Below, piece by piece: positions 7,350-15,851 of a DNA stretch of 64,000 nt. Below the pieces are notes generated by a model. The model worked only from the letters and a program-made list of their open reading frames with translations. It made no database searches and was not told the DNA's origin. Each line of letters begins with the position of its first letter. The stretch's first letter is position 1. Both the position numbers and the translations under genes were made by a program. This stretch comes from JADKAV01 sp963733395. GTDB lineage: Bacteria > Actinomycetota > Actinomycetes > S36-B12 > UBA10799. The stretch is taken from positions 124,001 to 188,000 of the forward strand of contig CAVTCZ010000013.1 of assembly GCA_963733395.1 (NCBI GenBank), read 5' to 3'.

Positions 7350-8909
7350 ATGGTGAACGCCGAAGTTGTCGACATCGGCACCTCGGTGATCATCGCGGTC
7401 CTGATCGCCGGGTTCTGCCGGAATCGGGGCTGGTCTTCGGCCATCCCGCTGCTGGTGGCGGGTATCGCGGTGGGACTGGCACCCTTCGGGCCCGAGGGGG
7501 TCGCGGATCCGGAGTTCTTGCTCATCGCCGTTCTCGCGCCGCTGGTCTTCGGGGAGGGTCTGACAAGTTCCATCGTCGACCTGCGGCGGGTGAGCCGACC
7601 GGTCATGGCGCTGGCCGTGGGGCTGGTGATCTTCGGCGCGGTCGTCGTCGGCTTCGTCGCGCAATGGGTCATCCCGGGGATCTGGACGCCGATGGCGTTC
7701 GCGCTCGGAGCGATCCTCGGACCCACCGATGCAGTGGCAGTCTCCGCCACCGCCCGGAAGGCGGGTCTGCCGCGGCGCCTGGTCAACGTCCTTGAGGGCG
7801 AGAGCCTGGTCAACGACGGCACTGCGCTGACGCTGCTGCGGGTGTGTTCGGTCGCTGCCGCCGCCGGTAGTGTGACCGCCGCCGAGGGGGTGAGGATTCT
7901 TGCCACCTCCGTTCTGGGTGGCCTGATCGTCGGGGTCGGGGCGGGTCTACTGCTCATGGTGGTGGTCCGGCGCTCCCGGGACACGACCGTGGCCAACGGC
8001 ACGATCCTGCTGGCGCCGCTGCCGATCTACTTGGGCGCTGAGGCGCTGGAGGGTTCGGGCATCCTGGCCGTGGTCGTGGCCGCGCTCGTGGTCGCGCACG
8101 GCACTTCGAGCGCAGTGGCCTACACGGGTCGGCTGCAGGCGACGAGCCTGTGGCTGACCATCACGTTCGTGCTGCAGTCGGCTGCATTCTTCATCGTGGG
8201 CCTCGAGATGCCGCGGGTCATCGAGCAGATGCCGTCCTCACAGGTGCGGCTCCTGCTCGTTGCGGTGCCGGTCATCTTCGCCACGCTGGTCGCGGCCCGC
8301 TTCGTCTTCGTGTACTTCATGACGGTTTTCAGCGACAGGAGCGCGCGGAATCCGGTGTGGTTGGTGGCCGCGTGGGCGGGCACTCGCGGTCCGGTCTCGG
8401 CGCTGGCCGCCTTCACGCTGCCGGTCGTGACCACCGCCGGCACCAGCATCCCGGACCGGGAGTTGGTGATCAGTACGACCTTCGGGGTGGTGCTGATCTC
8501 GCTGCTGCTGGCGCCGACGATCGCCTGGTTGGCCAAGGCGGTGGATCTGCCCCGCGACGATGACGCGGCCACCAAGCGGCGGGTGCGGGTCGCTCTGGCA
8601 CGAGCCGCGCTCGATCGGCTGGAGCAGATCGAGGAGACCTCGGATCGCACCGGGGACCCGGTTCCCGAACAGGTGGTCACGCGGCTGCGGACCGTTGCCG
8701 AACAGCGGCTCGACCATGCGGCCAAGGCCGAAGAACGTGGCGAGTCCGGCTCCCGGCGCGCGCACGCCGGATTGCGCGAGATCGGCGTGGAGATGATGCG
8801 TGCCGAGCAGGAGGAGTTGCTGCGGTTGCGCGACCGGGAAGGCCTGCCCGACGAGATCGTCCGCGAGATGCAGCAGGAGATCGACGTGCGGATCCGGGCG
8901 GTCGGCTGA
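7350..8909 (+). CDS. Na+/H+ antiporter, NhaP type (CPA1)
   Basis: A 519-residue polytopic protein with about 12 hydrophobic segments over residues 8-400 and a soluble, charged C-terminal tail of about 115 residues. CPA1 signatures are present: FGEGLTSS near 68, LGPTDAVAV near 128 (the ion-binding ND/TD region) and EGESLVNDGTAL near 149. It should exchange cytoplasmic Na+ (or K+) for protons. The tail (residues 405-519) is rich in Glu/Arg and probably regulatory. It starts the variable segment between two conserved gene blocks. Start is ATG 7350 or, if leaderless, GTG 7353. Confidence 0.9.
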   Translation: MVNAEVVDIGTSVIIAVLIAGFCRNRGWSSAIPLLVAGIAVGLAPFGPEGVADPEFLLIAVLAPLVFGEGLTSSIVDLRRVSRPVMALAVGLVIFGAVVVGFVAQWVIPGIWTPMAFALGAILGPTDAVAVSATARKAGLPRRLVNVLEGESLVNDGTALTLLRVCSVAAAAGSVTAAEGVRILATSVLGGLIVGVGAGLLLMVVVRRSRDTTVANGTILLAPLPIYLGAEALEGSGILAVVVAALVVAHGTSSAVAYTGRLQATSLWLTITFVLQSAAFFIVGLEMPRVIEQMPSSQVRLLLVAVPVIFATLVAARFVFVYFMTVFSDRSARNPVWLVAAWAGTRGPVSALAAFTLPVVTTAGTSIPDRELVISTTFGVVLISLLLAPTIAWLAKAVDLPRDDDAATKRRVRVALARAALDRLEQIEETSDRTGDPVPEQVVTRLRTVAEQRLDHAAKAEERGESGSRRAHAGLREIGVEMMRAEQEELLRLRDREGLPDEIVREMQQEIDVRIRAVG

Positions 8910-9398
8910 TCAGGTCCGGCCTTCGGTCTCCTGCGCTTCGTTCAACAGGTCCAACTGCTCGGCGCCGTCGTGCATCCAGGTCGCGTGCAGGACGGGGAAG
9001 CCCAGCTGACGCAGGTGGTCCACGACTTTGTCGTCGTCGTCGATGATGGCGACGAGATCCTCCTCGTCGGCCAGTCGGCTGATCACTTCGGCCTTGTAGA
9101 AGCGTGCCGGCCGCCGGTCGTGGTTCGGCCGCATGTGCAGCGGGCCCTGCGGCATGCCGTGCTGCTGCAGCCATTCGGCGGTGTCCCGTCGCCACCGCCG
9201 CGGACGACCTGTGACGTACACGATGCCGGATCCGCCCGCCTGGGCCTCCACCAGAGCGGCACGCCCCGAGTCGAGGACCGGGTCGTGGATGGCTGCCGCG
9301 AAGAAGCCCTTCCAGTTCTTGGGACGCTCATCGAGGTAGTGCAACCGGTGTCGCACGTCGGCCAGGACACCGTCGATGTCGAACACGGTCACGGCCAC
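8910..9398 (-). CDS. HAD-superfamily phosphatase-like protein
   Basis: 162 residues starting at a GTG whose product begins VAVTVFDIDGVLADVRHRL. The DxD motif of HAD hydrolases (nucleophile and acid Asp) is at residues 6-8, a YVTGRP motif (motif II Thr) near 63, a lysine in FYKAEVI near 105 and an acidic IIDDDDKV motif near 119. All HAD catalytic elements are present, as in polynucleotide-kinase 3'-phosphatase-like domains. The substrate is unknown. The frame is open upstream to 9650 but that part is antisense to the thioesterase gene. It is divergent from 9445-9891 and convergent with the antiporter gene, ending directly beside it. Confidence 0.75.
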   Translation of the reverse strand: MAVTVFDIDGVLADVRHRLHYLDERPKNWKGFFAAAIHDPVLDSGRAALVEAQAGGSGIVYVTGRPRRWRRDTAEWLQQHGMPQGPLHMRPNHDRRPARFYKAEVISRLADEEDLVAIIDDDDKVVDHLRQLGFPVLHATWMHDGAEQLDLLNEAQETEGRT

Positions 9399-9444
9399 CC
9401 CCCGACCGTATCCGGTGTCGGGGGTGCGTGGAATGCTCTCAGCC

Positions 9445-9891
9445 ATGGATTTCGAGGGTGTCAAGACCGGCATGCCGACTCTGGTTCCGATGGTGGGAAC
9501 GCTGTCGCTGGAGTTCCTGAAGTTGGACGAGACGACAGCGGTGGTGCGACTGCCCGACCAGCCCGAGTACCACAACCACATCGGCGGCCCACACGCCGGC
9601 GCGATGTTCACGCTGGGGGAGTCGGCCTCGGGCGCGCTGGTGCTGGGCAATTTCGCCGATCATCTGGCGCGCGTGACACCACTGGCGGTCGAGGCCAACA
9701 TCGCCTACAAGAAGGTGGCGATGGGGCCGGTCGTGGCAACGGCGGTGCTGACCAGGCCGGCGGCCGAGATCCTTGCCGAAGTGGAGTCGGGCACGCGGCC
9801 GGAGTTCCGGGTCGACATCACCATCGCCACCGACGACGGGACCGTCACAGGGCAGATGTACGTGGTCTGGACCCTGAAGCTCAACAAGTAG
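9445..9891 (+). CDS. Hotdog-fold thioesterase-like protein (DUF4442/PaaI-like)
   Basis: A 148-residue single-domain protein with the hotdog pattern: YHNHIGGPHAGAMFTLGESA (about residues 34-53) holds the glycine-rich helix start and the likely catalytic region, and the C-terminal strands end with MYVVWTLKLNK. Such proteins hydrolyse acyl-CoA or keep the fold without enzyme activity; the substrate cannot be told. ATG 9445 is chosen because the domain starts soon after; an in-frame ATG lies at 9433. Standing alone between divergent and unrelated genes, it has no informative operon context. Confidence 0.75.
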   Translation: MDFEGVKTGMPTLVPMVGTLSLEFLKLDETTAVVRLPDQPEYHNHIGGPHAGAMFTLGESASGALVLGNFADHLARVTPLAVEANIAYKKVAMGPVVATAVLTRPAAEILAEVESGTRPEFRVDITIATDDGTVTGQMYVVWTLKLNK

Positions 9892-9995
9892 TAGGACCTC
9901 CGGGCCGGTGTCGGCCGATCGGTTCAGGGGCGGGCGTAGGCTTGAAGTGAGGCGGTTGTCGCCTTCGGTGGCCGCCGCGATGACTGGGGGTCATC

Positions 9996-10840
9996 ATGAT
10001 CCGCTCCACTGTTCTCATCACTTGCGCCGCGGTGGTCGCGCTGGCCGTTCCGGCCGCGGCTGCCCAGTTGCGCCACCCGAGGGTTCGGCCACGTCGGTGC
10101 TGGCCGTCGGCGCCAAGATCTCGGCGAGTCTGTCCGAGACGAGTTTCGAGGCATCCCGAGTCGGCTCGGTGAAGCTCAGCTACAGCTTCTCCAAGCGCAG
10201 CAAAGACTTCCGGTACCGGCTGAGTTTCAAGGACGGTGCCGCGTGGCAGACGGTCAACCGGGTCAAGAAGACGGGGCGTTTCAAGGGCTCCCACACGGTC
10301 GCGGTCAAGAAGCTCTTCGGCGGAGAGCCCGTCATGGCCGGTAGTTACCGGCTCAAGCTCGCTGCCGACGGGGGCAGCAAGACCCTGGCATTCACGGTGA
10401 CCGGTGGGACGCCCGTGACGCCCCCGGCAGGGGTCAAGCCGCAAGCCGGGTATTGGGAATCCACCGGCCTCAGCGGCCCGGTGAGTGGCGGGGGCCTGGA
10501 GGTCACCCGTCTGCAATTCACTGTTGGGCCGGACCAGGCGACCGTCTCCGGCGTCGGCTTCGGGTACACCGTTTCCTGGTACGGCTGTATGAACGGATTC
10601 AGTGGGATGACCTCGGGCAACTCGGCACCCATCACCGACGGACAGTTCGCACCCATCAGCCCAACGGGATCTTGGAGTGGGCCGGTCAACGGTTCCCTGC
10701 AAGGCACGTTCGACTCCCCGACAAGCGCACACGGCACGGGCACGATGAGTGGCTCCATGTGGTGCAAGGGTCCTACAGGGTTCAACATGCTCATGTCGGG
10801 CAGCACGGGGACCTTCTCCTGGACGGCCAGCAAGCAGTAG
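9996..10840 (+). CDS. Secreted protein of unknown function, frameshifted in the signal peptide
   Basis: ATG 9996 opens a clear signal peptide (MIRSTVLITCAAVVALAVPA). The rest of the protein continues in another frame from about 10065. Adding one C to the CCC run near 10063 would give AAAAPVAPPEGS and restore a 281-residue secreted protein. The mature part has a basic, SLSETSFEASRVGS-type beta-rich domain (to about residue 130) and a Gly/Ser/Thr-rich C-terminal domain (about 155-281) with two cysteines that may pair. No enzyme motif is recognised. The GGGGGT before the ATG is the probable ribosome-binding site. Either one base was lost in sequencing or the gene is broken at its signal peptide. 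Confidence 0.6.
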
Positions 10841-11137
10841 CCGGGCGACCGGGTGAGCCTATCCTCTGGGCGGGGCGCTGTCTCTCGCAACGGGTCGCGG
10901 GGTTCTCCGCGCAAGGTCGAGCGGGCTGCCTCGAGCGTATGGCCGTGGTCCGGCTGGGCAGATTGCGGGTGAGGCGAGTTTGTTGCCGGTCGCGCATTCT
11001 GCTGGTGGGCGGGCGTTGGGGTGCTCCGGCTGGCCGGGTTGTGGATGTCTTCGGGGGTTGTCCCCAGATTGGTTGGGGCGCCGGGTTTTGTCGGACCCTC
11101 GTACTAACGTTCGAAGTGAAGGGCGGGAGGTGCGGGT
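10841..11137. other. Non-coding stretch before the HNH remnant
   Basis: About 300 bases without a credible gene. The only landmark is the end (about 11098-11117): TACTAACGTTCGAA and a GGGAGG ribosome-binding site, which probably served the DUF222/HNH gene that follows. Nothing else is recognised. Confidence 0.5.
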
Positions 11138-11696
11138 ATGGATCGGTTGGCGAAGGTGAGGGCGGCGGTGGCCGAGCTGGTGGCCGCCGACCCGGGGCAG
11201 TGGACGTTGGACGAGTTGGGTAAGGCGATCCCGGACATGGCCCAGATCGGCAACCAGTTGCTGGCCGGGCAGTTCCGGGTGCTGGCGGCCTTCGATGCCC
11301 GCGGTGGCGCGCAGATCGCCGGGGACCGGACCACCGGGGAGTGGCTGACCGGGGCCACGAAGATGTCCCGGCATCACGCCGGCGGGATGGTCGCGACCGC
11401 CCGGGCGTTGCGCGATGATCTGCCGGCCACCGCGGCGGTGCTGGCCGCCGGGCAGGTCACCGGCGAGCAGGTGCGGGCGATCCGGCGGGCGCAGCGGGCG
11501 TTCGGCGAGGACTTCGCGCCGATCGAGGCGACGGGCCTGGTCCGACGGCGGCCCGACCGACACCTCGAACATGGTCCTGCTGTGCCGATACCACCACCGC
11601 CGGGTCCACCACGGCAAACTCACAGTCGTCTGGCAGGACGACCACTACACCACCCAGCAACCCCAACGCGCCCCACCCACACCCGTGCCCGCCTGA
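11138..11696 (+). pseudogene. DUF222/HNH endonuclease remnant (13E12 family), internally deleted
   Basis: The first part (11138 to about 11540) is the N-terminal DUF222 region: MDRLAKVRAAVAELVAADPG to AQRAFGEDFAPIEATGL, about 135 residues. It is followed at once, in a different frame, by the end of an HNH nuclease (about 11553-11696: TDTSNMVLLCRYHHRRVHHG, stop at 11694-11696). Intact members of this actinobacterial family have about 400-500 residues, so some 200 or more central residues are missing and the junction is out of frame. This is a real deletion, not a one-base error. The family is multicopy and repetitive in many actinobacteria. Confidence 0.85.
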
Positions 11697-11849
11697 GGCG
11701 GTCGTGGAGTCGACCCGAGGAACGAGCCGGAGGTTGCGCGGTCCGTCCTGCGCACGGCGACCTGTCTTGGACATCGGCTCCAGCACGTGGCGGTACCGAA
11801 CGCAGGGCTCACTACACTTTGGAGCGTCCCCTGAAGGAAGGCATCTACC

Positions 11850-13802
11850 GTGTCTGTCGATGTGATCGTTGCCGGTGAACCGCGATCCGTGCCGGCCGGG
11901 ACCACGGCTGCGCAGTTGCTGGGTGACGACCGTTCGACGGTGGTGGCCCGGGTCAACGGGGAGTTGCGCGACCTGGCCTACGAATTGCGAACCGGTGACG
12001 AGCTCGAGCCGGTCAGCGCGGAAGAGCCCGATGGACTCGCCGTGCTCCGGCACTCGACCGCCCACGTCATGGCGCAGGCGGTTCAGGACCTGTTCCCGGA
12101 GGCGCAACTCGGAATCGGGCCGCCGATCAAGGACGGGTTCTACTACGACTTCGGGGTGCCCGAACCCTTCCACCCCGATGACTTGACCCGCATCGAGAAG
12201 CGGATGGTCGAGATCCTGAAGAGCGGCCAGCAGTTCCGCCGCCGCGTGGTCACTGATGGCGAGGCCCATCATGAACTCGCCGCGGAGCCGTACAAGATCG
12301 AGTTGATCGGCAAGAAGGGCGGCAACGCCGACGAGATCATGGAGACCGGCGGCGCCGAACTCACGATCTACGACAACGTCGATCGCAAGGGTGCGGTGTG
12401 CTGGTCGGACTTGTGCCGCGGTCCGCACGTCCCGAACACCAAGTACATCCCGCCGAACGCGATCAAGGTCATGCGCGCCGCGGCCGTGTATTGGCTGTCT
12501 GACGAACACAATCCGCAGTTGCAGCGCATCTACGGCACGGCCTGGCCGAGCAAGGAGGGGCTCAAGGGGTACCTCACCTTCCTGGAGGAAGCCGCCCGCC
12601 GGGACCACCGCAAACTGGGAACTGAACTCGACCTCTTCTCGTTCCCGGAGGAGATCGGTTCCGGGCTGGCCGTGTTCCACCCCAAGGGCGGCATCGTCCG
12701 CACCGTGATGGAGGACTACTCGCGCAAACGTCACATCGAAGCCGGGTACGAGTTCGTCAACACCCCGCACGTCACCAAGGCGGCACTGTTCGAGAAGTCG
12801 GGACACCTCGACTGGTACGCCGACGGGATGTACCCGCCGATGGACTTGGACAACGGGCAGTACTACCTCAAGCCGATGAACTGCCCGATGCACAACCTCA
12901 TCTTCGGGGCGCGCGGACGTTCCTACCGGGAGTTGCCGCTGCGACTGTTCGAATTCGGGACCGTCTACCGGTATGAGAAGTCCGGCGTCGTACAGGGCCT
13001 GACCCGGGCACGCGGCTTCACCCAGGACGACGCTCACATCTACTGCACGCTTGAGCAGATGCCAGCCGAACTCGACCGGCTGCTGACCTTCGTGCTGGAC
13101 CTGCTCAAGGACTACGGCCTCAACGACTTCTACCTCGAGTTGTCGACCCGCGACCCGGAGAAGAGCATCGGGACCGACCAGGAATGGCATGAGGCCACCG
13201 AGATCCTGTACGACGCCGCCAAGGCGCAGGATCTGGAACTGGTGATGGACGAGGGTGGCGCTGCTTTCTACGGTCCCAAGATCTCCGTGCAGACCAAGGA
13301 CGCCATCGGACGGACCTGGCAGATGTCGACCATCCAGGTGGACTTCCAGATGCCGCAGCGATTCGACCTCGAGTACCAGGGTCCGGACGGATCCCGGGAG
13401 CGGCCGATCATGATCCACCGGGCGCTGTTCGGTTCCATCGAGCGGTTCTTCGCCGTCCTGCTCGAGCACTACGCCGGTGCCTTCCCGCCATGGCTGGCTC
13501 CGGTGACCGCCATCGGGATCCCGGTCGCCGACCAGCACATCGACTACCTGCAGGACGTGGCTCGGCAATTGCGCGAAGCCGGGATCCGCGCCGACGTGGA
13601 CACCACGTCCGACCGGATGCCGAAGAAGATCCGCAACGCCCAGAAGCAGAAGGTGCCGTACATGCTCATCGCCGGCGACGAGGACATTTCCAACGGTGCG
13701 GTGAGTTTCCGGTACCGCAGCGGCGAGCAGCGCAACGGGATCCCGGTCGCCGAAGCCATTGCGGAGATCAAGGCCGCGGTCGACGAGAAGCGGCAGGTCT
13801 GA
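11850..13802 (+). CDS. thrS: Threonyl-tRNA synthetase
   Basis: A 650-residue class II synthetase that charges tRNA-Thr. Domains in order: TGS (residues 1-60), editing domain with RHSTAHVMAQAV near 66 (the HxxxH zinc/editing motif), catalytic core with PMNCPMHNLIF near 344 (zinc-binding Cys), and the anticodon-binding domain (about 545-650). The GTG at 11850 follows GAAGGAAGG. A TACACT box at 11813-11818 is the probable -10. The order thrS - HIT protein - pgsA - patA - pimA is the standard actinobacterial block. No T-box leader was seen. Confidence 0.97.
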   Translation: MSVDVIVAGEPRSVPAGTTAAQLLGDDRSTVVARVNGELRDLAYELRTGDELEPVSAEEPDGLAVLRHSTAHVMAQAVQDLFPEAQLGIGPPIKDGFYYDFGVPEPFHPDDLTRIEKRMVEILKSGQQFRRRVVTDGEAHHELAAEPYKIELIGKKGGNADEIMETGGAELTIYDNVDRKGAVCWSDLCRGPHVPNTKYIPPNAIKVMRAAAVYWLSDEHNPQLQRIYGTAWPSKEGLKGYLTFLEEAARRDHRKLGTELDLFSFPEEIGSGLAVFHPKGGIVRTVMEDYSRKRHIEAGYEFVNTPHVTKAALFEKSGHLDWYADGMYPPMDLDNGQYYLKPMNCPMHNLIFGARGRSYRELPLRLFEFGTVYRYEKSGVVQGLTRARGFTQDDAHIYCTLEQMPAELDRLLTFVLDLLKDYGLNDFYLELSTRDPEKSIGTDQEWHEATEILYDAAKAQDLELVMDEGGAAFYGPKISVQTKDAIGRTWQMSTIQVDFQMPQRFDLEYQGPDGSRERPIMIHRALFGSIERFFAVLLEHYAGAFPPWLAPVTAIGIPVADQHIDYLQDVARQLREAGIRADVDTTSDRMPKKIRNAQKQKVPYMLIAGDEDISNGAVSFRYRSGEQRNGIPVAEAIAEIKAAVDEKRQV

Positions 13803-14317
13803 TGTCCGGCGCGTCGGCGTGGGAGCGGTTGTGGACCCCGCACCGGATCGCGTACATCAAGGGTGAGAATCGTCCCGACCACCAGGACGCCGGTGACGAC
13901 TGCCCCTTCTGCCGGGTCCCCGGTCAGGACGATGAGCAGGCGCTGATCGTCCACCGTGGCGAACTCGTCTACGTGGTGCTCAACCTGTACCCCTACAACC
14001 CCGGACACATGCTCGTGTGCCCCTACCGTCACATCCCCGACTACACCCAGCTCACCACCGACGAGCTCGGCGAGTTCTCCGCATTCACACAGCGCGCGAT
14101 GACGGCGATGCGTGCGGTGGCGGGGCCGCAAGGGTTCAACATCGGCATGAACCAGGGCTCGATCGGTGGGGCGGGCATCGCCGGGCACTTGCACCAGCAT
14201 GTGGTTCCACGCTGGGGCGGTGACACGAACTTCATCACGGTTGTCGGGGGGACGAAGACGATGCCCGCGCTTCTCGAGGAGACCCGGGAACTCCTGGCGC
14301 AGGCCTGGCCCGCCTGA
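13802..14317 (+). CDS. HIT-family protein, Ap4A phosphorylase type
   Basis: A 171-residue histidine-triad protein with the active-site motif HLHQHVVPRW (about residues 127-136) and an N-terminal CPFC that may bind zinc. The counterpart in M. tuberculosis, Rv2613c, is an Ap4A phosphorylase and also lies between thrS and pgsA, so degradation of diadenosine tetraphosphate is the likely reaction. Its ATG overlaps the thrS stop (TGATG), tying the Ap4A-cleaving enzyme to the synthetase that can make Ap4A. Confidence 0.9.
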   Translation: MSGASAWERLWTPHRIAYIKGENRPDHQDAGDDCPFCRVPGQDDEQALIVHRGELVYVVLNLYPYNPGHMLVCPYRHIPDYTQLTTDELGEFSAFTQRAMTAMRAVAGPQGFNIGMNQGSIGGAGIAGHLHQHVVPRWGGDTNFITVVGGTKTMPALLEETRELLAQAWPA

Positions 14318-14320
14318 CAC

Positions 14321-15193
14321 TCAGCGGGGCAGCAGCAGGGCTCCCACCTCTGGGGTCGGCTCCAGTGCGGCCGCGGCGACGGCGCCCGGTGGCAGTTCGG
14401 CGAGCAATGCCGGCTCCAGCAGACCTGCCAACGACAGGATGCGGACCTCGGCGGTCTGGATCCCCGTGAGGCTGATCGTCGACCCCACTGCGATTCCATC
14501 GGGGCCGGCGGTCACGACCCTCACATCGGAATGGTCGCCGGGCAGCACGGTGGTGGCGGCGGGTACCGACCGCTGCGGCAGGTGTCGCAGCAACCAGTCG
14601 ACGCCGGCGCCGGTGCTCACGTCGAGGGTCACGGCCGTGGCCAGCAGCCCCTCCCGGATCGCTGCGGCCGGCTCGGCCCCCAGCGCGTCCGCCTCGTCGT
14701 AGAGGGCGTTGGTCTCCAGGGCGACGGCCTCGGTGAAGTCCTCGCGCGGGTCCTCGACGGCACCGCCGGGGAACCATTGGCTGCCAGTGATCACGTCCAG
14801 AACCCCGATCACGGACTCGTCATCGTCGAGCAGTGGCAAGGTGACCGGCGGGATCTCCTCCTCCAGGACGCGGGACGCGATCGCCGCCGCCTCGTTGACG
14901 TCGAGTGTGGCGGGCCCCAGATCGTGCACCCCGAGGAACCGCGCCTTCCCGGATTCCGCCAGTAACTGCCAGTACTCCAGGAAGGTCCCGTCCATTCCCT
15001 GGGCCGCACTGAAGACGTGGATCCCGGCGTCCGCGGCGCTCACCACCGCCTGGGCGGCGGCAGTGGCGAGGTCCCTGTTCATGGTGATGCCGATCGCCCC
15101 CTGATCGCGCAACCGGCGGGTCAGCCATCGGGCGGGAGCATCCGCAAGCCCGAAAACAAGGACGACGGGCGCGCCGGGAGGGGGAGTGGCCAC
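14321..15193 (-). CDS. Divergent EF-G-like protein without a P-loop
   Basis: About 290 residues on the strand opposite to its neighbours. Middle sequence such as AADAGIHVFSAAQGMDGTFL and PPVTLPLLDDDESVIGVLDV resembles the G domain of FusA-type elongation factors. The tail (TLDVSTGAGVDWLLRHLPQR onward) resembles the linker and domain II. No GxxxxGKS/T P-loop and no NKxD motif is seen, so GTP binding is unlikely and the role unknown. The GTG at 15193 follows TATTAG by six bases (candidate leaderless start); GTG 15226 and ATG 15250 are in-frame alternatives, the last overlapping the divergent pgsA start. It interrupts the otherwise collinear thrS-pimA block. Confidence 0.55.
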   Translation of the reverse strand: MATPPPGAPVVLVFGLADAPARWLTRRLRDQGAIGITMNRDLATAAAQAVVSAADAGIHVFSAAQGMDGTFLEYWQLLAESGKARFLGVHDLGPATLDVNEAAAIASRVLEEEIPPVTLPLLDDDESVIGVLDVITGSQWFPGGAVEDPREDFTEAVALETNALYDEADALGAEPAAAIREGLLATAVTLDVSTGAGVDWLLRHLPQRSVPAATTVLPGDHSDVRVVTAGPDGIAVGSTISLTGIQTAEVRILSLAGLLEPALLAELPPGAVAAAALEPTPEVGALLLPR

Positions 15194-15248
15194 CTGCTGA
15201 CTAATAGCATGAGTTGGTGCCGCCACGCTGCCTCGAAAGGATCCGCGC

Positions 15249-15851
15249 ATGCTGAACCAGACGAATGTGCGCGCCGGCCTCGCGAAAGTGGTGGAACCCG
15301 TGGCCCGCGGACTGCTGAAGATCGGACTGTCGCCCGACGCGGTGACCGTCATCGGGACCGTCGGCGTCAGCGCCTCCGCGGCGTACTTCTTCCCGCGCGG
15401 TGACTTCGTCCCGGGCATTCTGATCATGCTGCTGTTCGTCTTCTCGGACATGCTCGACGGCACGATGGCGCGGATGCAGAACCGCACCGGGGTCTGGGGT
15501 GCATTCCTGGACTCGAGCCTCGACCGGGTCGCCGATGGGGTGATTTTCGGTTCCGTGCTCATCTGGGCGGTGCGCAGCCAGTCCGTGGGCGTACAGGCCG
15601 CGGCGTTCGTCTGTCTGGTCGGCGGCTTCCTCATCTCATATGCCCGGGCTCGGGCCGAGAGCGTCGGGCTGGACTGCAAGGTGGGTATCGCAGAGCGAAC
15701 CGAACGGCTGTTGATCCTGCTGATCCCGGCCTTCTTCTACGGTCTCGGGGTGCCGTACCTGTTGCCTGCGACGCTGTACGTCCTGGCGGTGCTGGTCCTG
15801 GTCACGGTGTGGCAGCGCTTCGCCCACGTCTACCGGCAGGCGAACGCATGA
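15249..15851 (+). CDS. pgsA: Phosphatidylinositol phosphate synthase
   Basis: A 200-residue CDP-alcohol phosphotransferase that joins CDP-diacylglycerol and inositol phosphate. The signature D-x2-DG-x2-AR-x8-G-x3-D-x3-D is complete: DMLDGTMARMQNRTGVWGAF followed by LDSSLDRVAD (about residues 61-90). About six membrane helices follow. GAAAGGA precedes the ATG. Translation is coupled to the acyltransferase gene (ATGA overlap at 15848), and the run pgsA-patA-pimA makes the PI-mannoside precursors of the actinobacterial envelope. Confidence 0.93.
   Translation: MLNQTNVRAGLAKVVEPVARGLLKIGLSPDAVTVIGTVGVSASAAYFFPRGDFVPGILIMLLFVFSDMLDGTMARMQNRTGVWGAFLDSSLDRVADGVIFGSVLIWAVRSQSVGVQAAAFVCLVGGFLISYARARAESVGLDCKVGIAERTERLLILLIPAFFYGLGVPYLLPATLYVLAVLVLVTVWQRFAHVYRQANA

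Noticed and set aside
11700..11849. T-box leader for thrS
   Set aside because: The gap holds a TACACT promoter box and a GAAGGAAGG site but no T-box sequence or specifier stem.
11138..11878. A complete 246-residue DUF222 protein
   Set aside because: After about residue 135 the frame is out of register with the HNH coding sequence and runs through the thrS promoter, so the continuous frame is an accident.
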